A stretch of DNA of 8,262 bases, taken from NCBI GenBank assembly GCA_013330925.1, contig DUHJ01000056.1, positions 1-8,262 of the forward strand, written 5' to 3'. The DNA is from Candidatus Poseidoniaceae archaeon. Its GTDB lineage: Archaea > Thermoplasmatota > Poseidoniia > Poseidoniales > Poseidoniaceae. Position numbers and translations under genes: made by a program. Positions within the stretch are counted from its first letter, which is position 1. Each line of letters begins with the position of its first letter. The notes under the pieces were generated by a model. It was not told where the DNA came from, ran no database searches, and was given only the letters and a program-made list of their open reading frames with translations. Shown piece by piece: positions 7,450-8,262 of the stretch.

Positions 7450-8151
7450 ATGTCCATTGACGAAGCCAAGCGCTTGGCCGGCATCGCCGCCTGCAACGAG
7501 GTCGAGGACGGCATGACCCTGGGTTTGGGCACCGGTTCAACCGTCCACCACACCATCGTGGAACTTGCTCGCCAGCATCACGAAGAGGGGTTGGACGTGG
7601 TGGGCGTGCCGACCAGCCTCGCGACCCACGCGTTGGCCACTGAACTCGGTTTGCCGTTGGCTGAACTCGATGACGTGGACGCACTGGACGTTGTCATCGA
7701 CGGGGCTGACGAGGTGGATGCTGCCTTCCAACTCATCAAGGGCGGAGGCGCGGCCCTCCTTCGCGAAAAACTGGTGGCCCAATCCTCAGGAGCCATGGTC
7801 GTCGTGGCCGACGATCGCAAGATGGTTGACGTGCTCGGTGCCTTTCCTCTTCCCATCGAGATCACGCCGTTTGCCCTTGGCACCACCCGCTCGGCCATCG
7901 CGAACCTCTTGGGATGCGAAGCCACCCTGCGCATGGACGGTGACCGCCCCCTTGTCACGGACAACGGGAACCACATCATCGACGCCCACACCGGACCGAC
8001 GCTGATTGACCCCGCGGCCGTCGAAACCGCGCTCCTTTCGCTTGCAGGCGTGGTGCAGGTCGGCCTCTTCATCGACATGTGCGACGTGGTCTACCTTGCT
8101 GGAGCCTCAGGAGCAGCACGTCTGGTACGCCCTGGCGGCCGCCTTGCATGA
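7450..8151 (+). CDS. rpiA: Ribose-5-phosphate isomerase A
   Basis: Cytosolic enzyme interconverting ribose 5-phosphate and ribulose 5-phosphate in the non-oxidative pentose-phosphate route, supplying ribose for nucleotides. The protein has 233 residues, against about 220 for the well-known bacterial enzyme, and appears complete. Family signatures in order: GLGTGST at 25-31 (phosphate/sugar-binding loop), VPTS at 53-56, IDGADEVD at 83-90 with the active-site Asp84 and Asp87, KGGGAALLREK at 97-107 with the substrate-contacting Lys97 and the presumed catalytic Glu106, VTDNGN at 169-174, and GVVQVGLF at 200-207 near the C-terminus. All key residues are present, so it should be active. The ATG at 7450 is preferred because the alignment-like N-terminus (MSIDEAKRLAGIAA) begins there; no Shine-Dalgarno site precedes it. 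It is divergent from the surface-protein gene and is followed after 42 bp by tRNA-Lys, which has its own TATA box, so co-transcription is not required. Confidence 0.97.
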   Translation: MSIDEAKRLAGIAACNEVEDGMTLGLGTGSTVHHTIVELARQHHEEGLDVVGVPTSLATHALATELGLPLAELDDVDALDVVIDGADEVDAAFQLIKGGGAALLREKLVAQSSGAMVVVADDRKMVDVLGAFPLPIEITPFALGTTRSAIANLLGCEATLRMDGDRPLVTDNGNHIIDAHTGPTLIDPAAVETALLSLAGVVQVGLFIDMCDVVYLAGASGAARLVRPGGRLA

Positions 8152-8165
8152 CCCCGCCGTGGTGA

Positions 8166-8172
8166 TTAAATA
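8166..8172 (+). promoter_or_regulatory. Archaeal TATA box of tRNA-Lys
   Basis: TTAAATA, in a locally AT-rich patch (GATTAAATAC) within otherwise GC-rich sequence, is centred about 25 nt upstream of the tRNA 5' end. This is the spacing expected for an archaeal TATA box when transcription starts at or just before the mature tRNA end. It lies in the 42-bp gap after rpiA. Confidence 0.7.
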
Positions 8173-8193
8173 CGGGCGTCAGGAGCGCGCTGT

Positions 8194-8262
8194 GGGCCTG
8201 TAGCTTAGTCAGGTAGAGCGACGGACTCTTAATCCGTCGGTCGCGGGTTCGAACCCCGTCAG
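8194..8262 (+). tRNA. tRNA-Lys (anticodon CTT), 3' end cut by window
   Basis: Cloverleaf read by hand: acceptor 5' strand GGGCCTG (8194-8200); D stem GCTT/GAGC (8203-8206 with 8216-8219); anticodon stem ACGGA/TCCGT (8221-8225, 8233-8237) around loop CTCTTAA, with anticodon CTT at 8228-8230; 5-nt variable loop; T stem GCGGG/CCCGT (8243-8247, 8255-8259) around TTCGAAC. The final CAG (8260-8262) begins the 3' acceptor strand and pairs with CTG at 8198-8200. The last four acceptor bases and the discriminator fall outside the window, so whether CCA is encoded cannot be told. No intron is seen in the anticodon loop. It reads AAG codons. Confidence 0.95.

Noticed and set aside
1..8262. CRISPR arrays, insertion sequences, integrase or attachment sites, defence cassettes
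   Set aside because: No regularly spaced repeats, terminal inverted repeats, transposase motifs or duplicated tRNA ends were seen. The tRNA end itself is cut off by the window, so an attachment site beyond it cannot be assessed.

Overview
The window looks like a chromosomal segment of a GC-rich euryarchaeon, most likely a planktonic Marine Group II/III-type (Thermoplasmatota) organism. Four things in the sequence support archaea. The RNase P RNA has the conserved core but no visible P18 arm. A TATA box (TTAAATA) sits about 25 nt before a tRNA gene. There is a very large secreted, C-terminally anchored beta-rich surface protein. The exporter is of the HAE3-like RND type common in archaea. The lineage call is inference from these features, not from a database match.

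Layout, left to right. Positions 2-2110 (+) hold the 3' portion of an RND/MMPL-superfamily exporter gene; its start lies outside the window. Positions 2111-2420 (-) hold the RNase P RNA gene (rnpB), which fills almost the whole gap between two converging protein genes. Its helices P1, P2, P3, P4 (with the conserved bulged U), P8 and P9 and its conserved blocks CR-I and CR-V can be read directly. Positions 2457-7358 (-) hold a single 1633-codon gene for a secreted surface protein: signal peptide, MAM-like jelly-roll region, many beta-sandwich stretches, one perfect EF-hand loop, and a C-terminal membrane anchor. Positions 7359-7449 are a short divergent promoter region. Positions 7450-8151 (+) encode ribose-5-phosphate isomerase A (rpiA). 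Positions 8194-8262 (+) hold a tRNA-Lys (anticodon CTT), cut by the window end and preceded by its own TATA box.

The genes do not form one pathway. The exporter and the surface protein are both cell-envelope components but converge on each other, separated by rnpB. RNase P RNA and tRNA-Lys belong to the tRNA maturation and translation machinery, and rpiA to pentose-phosphate metabolism. The notable arrangement is rnpB packed between the stop codons of two envelope genes. It begins about 40 nt downstream of the surface-protein gene on the same strand, with no obvious promoter of its own, and its 3' end touches the stop codon of the opposing exporter gene. I see no CRISPR array, insertion sequence, integrase, defence or biosynthetic cluster here, and I do not claim an undescribed system.
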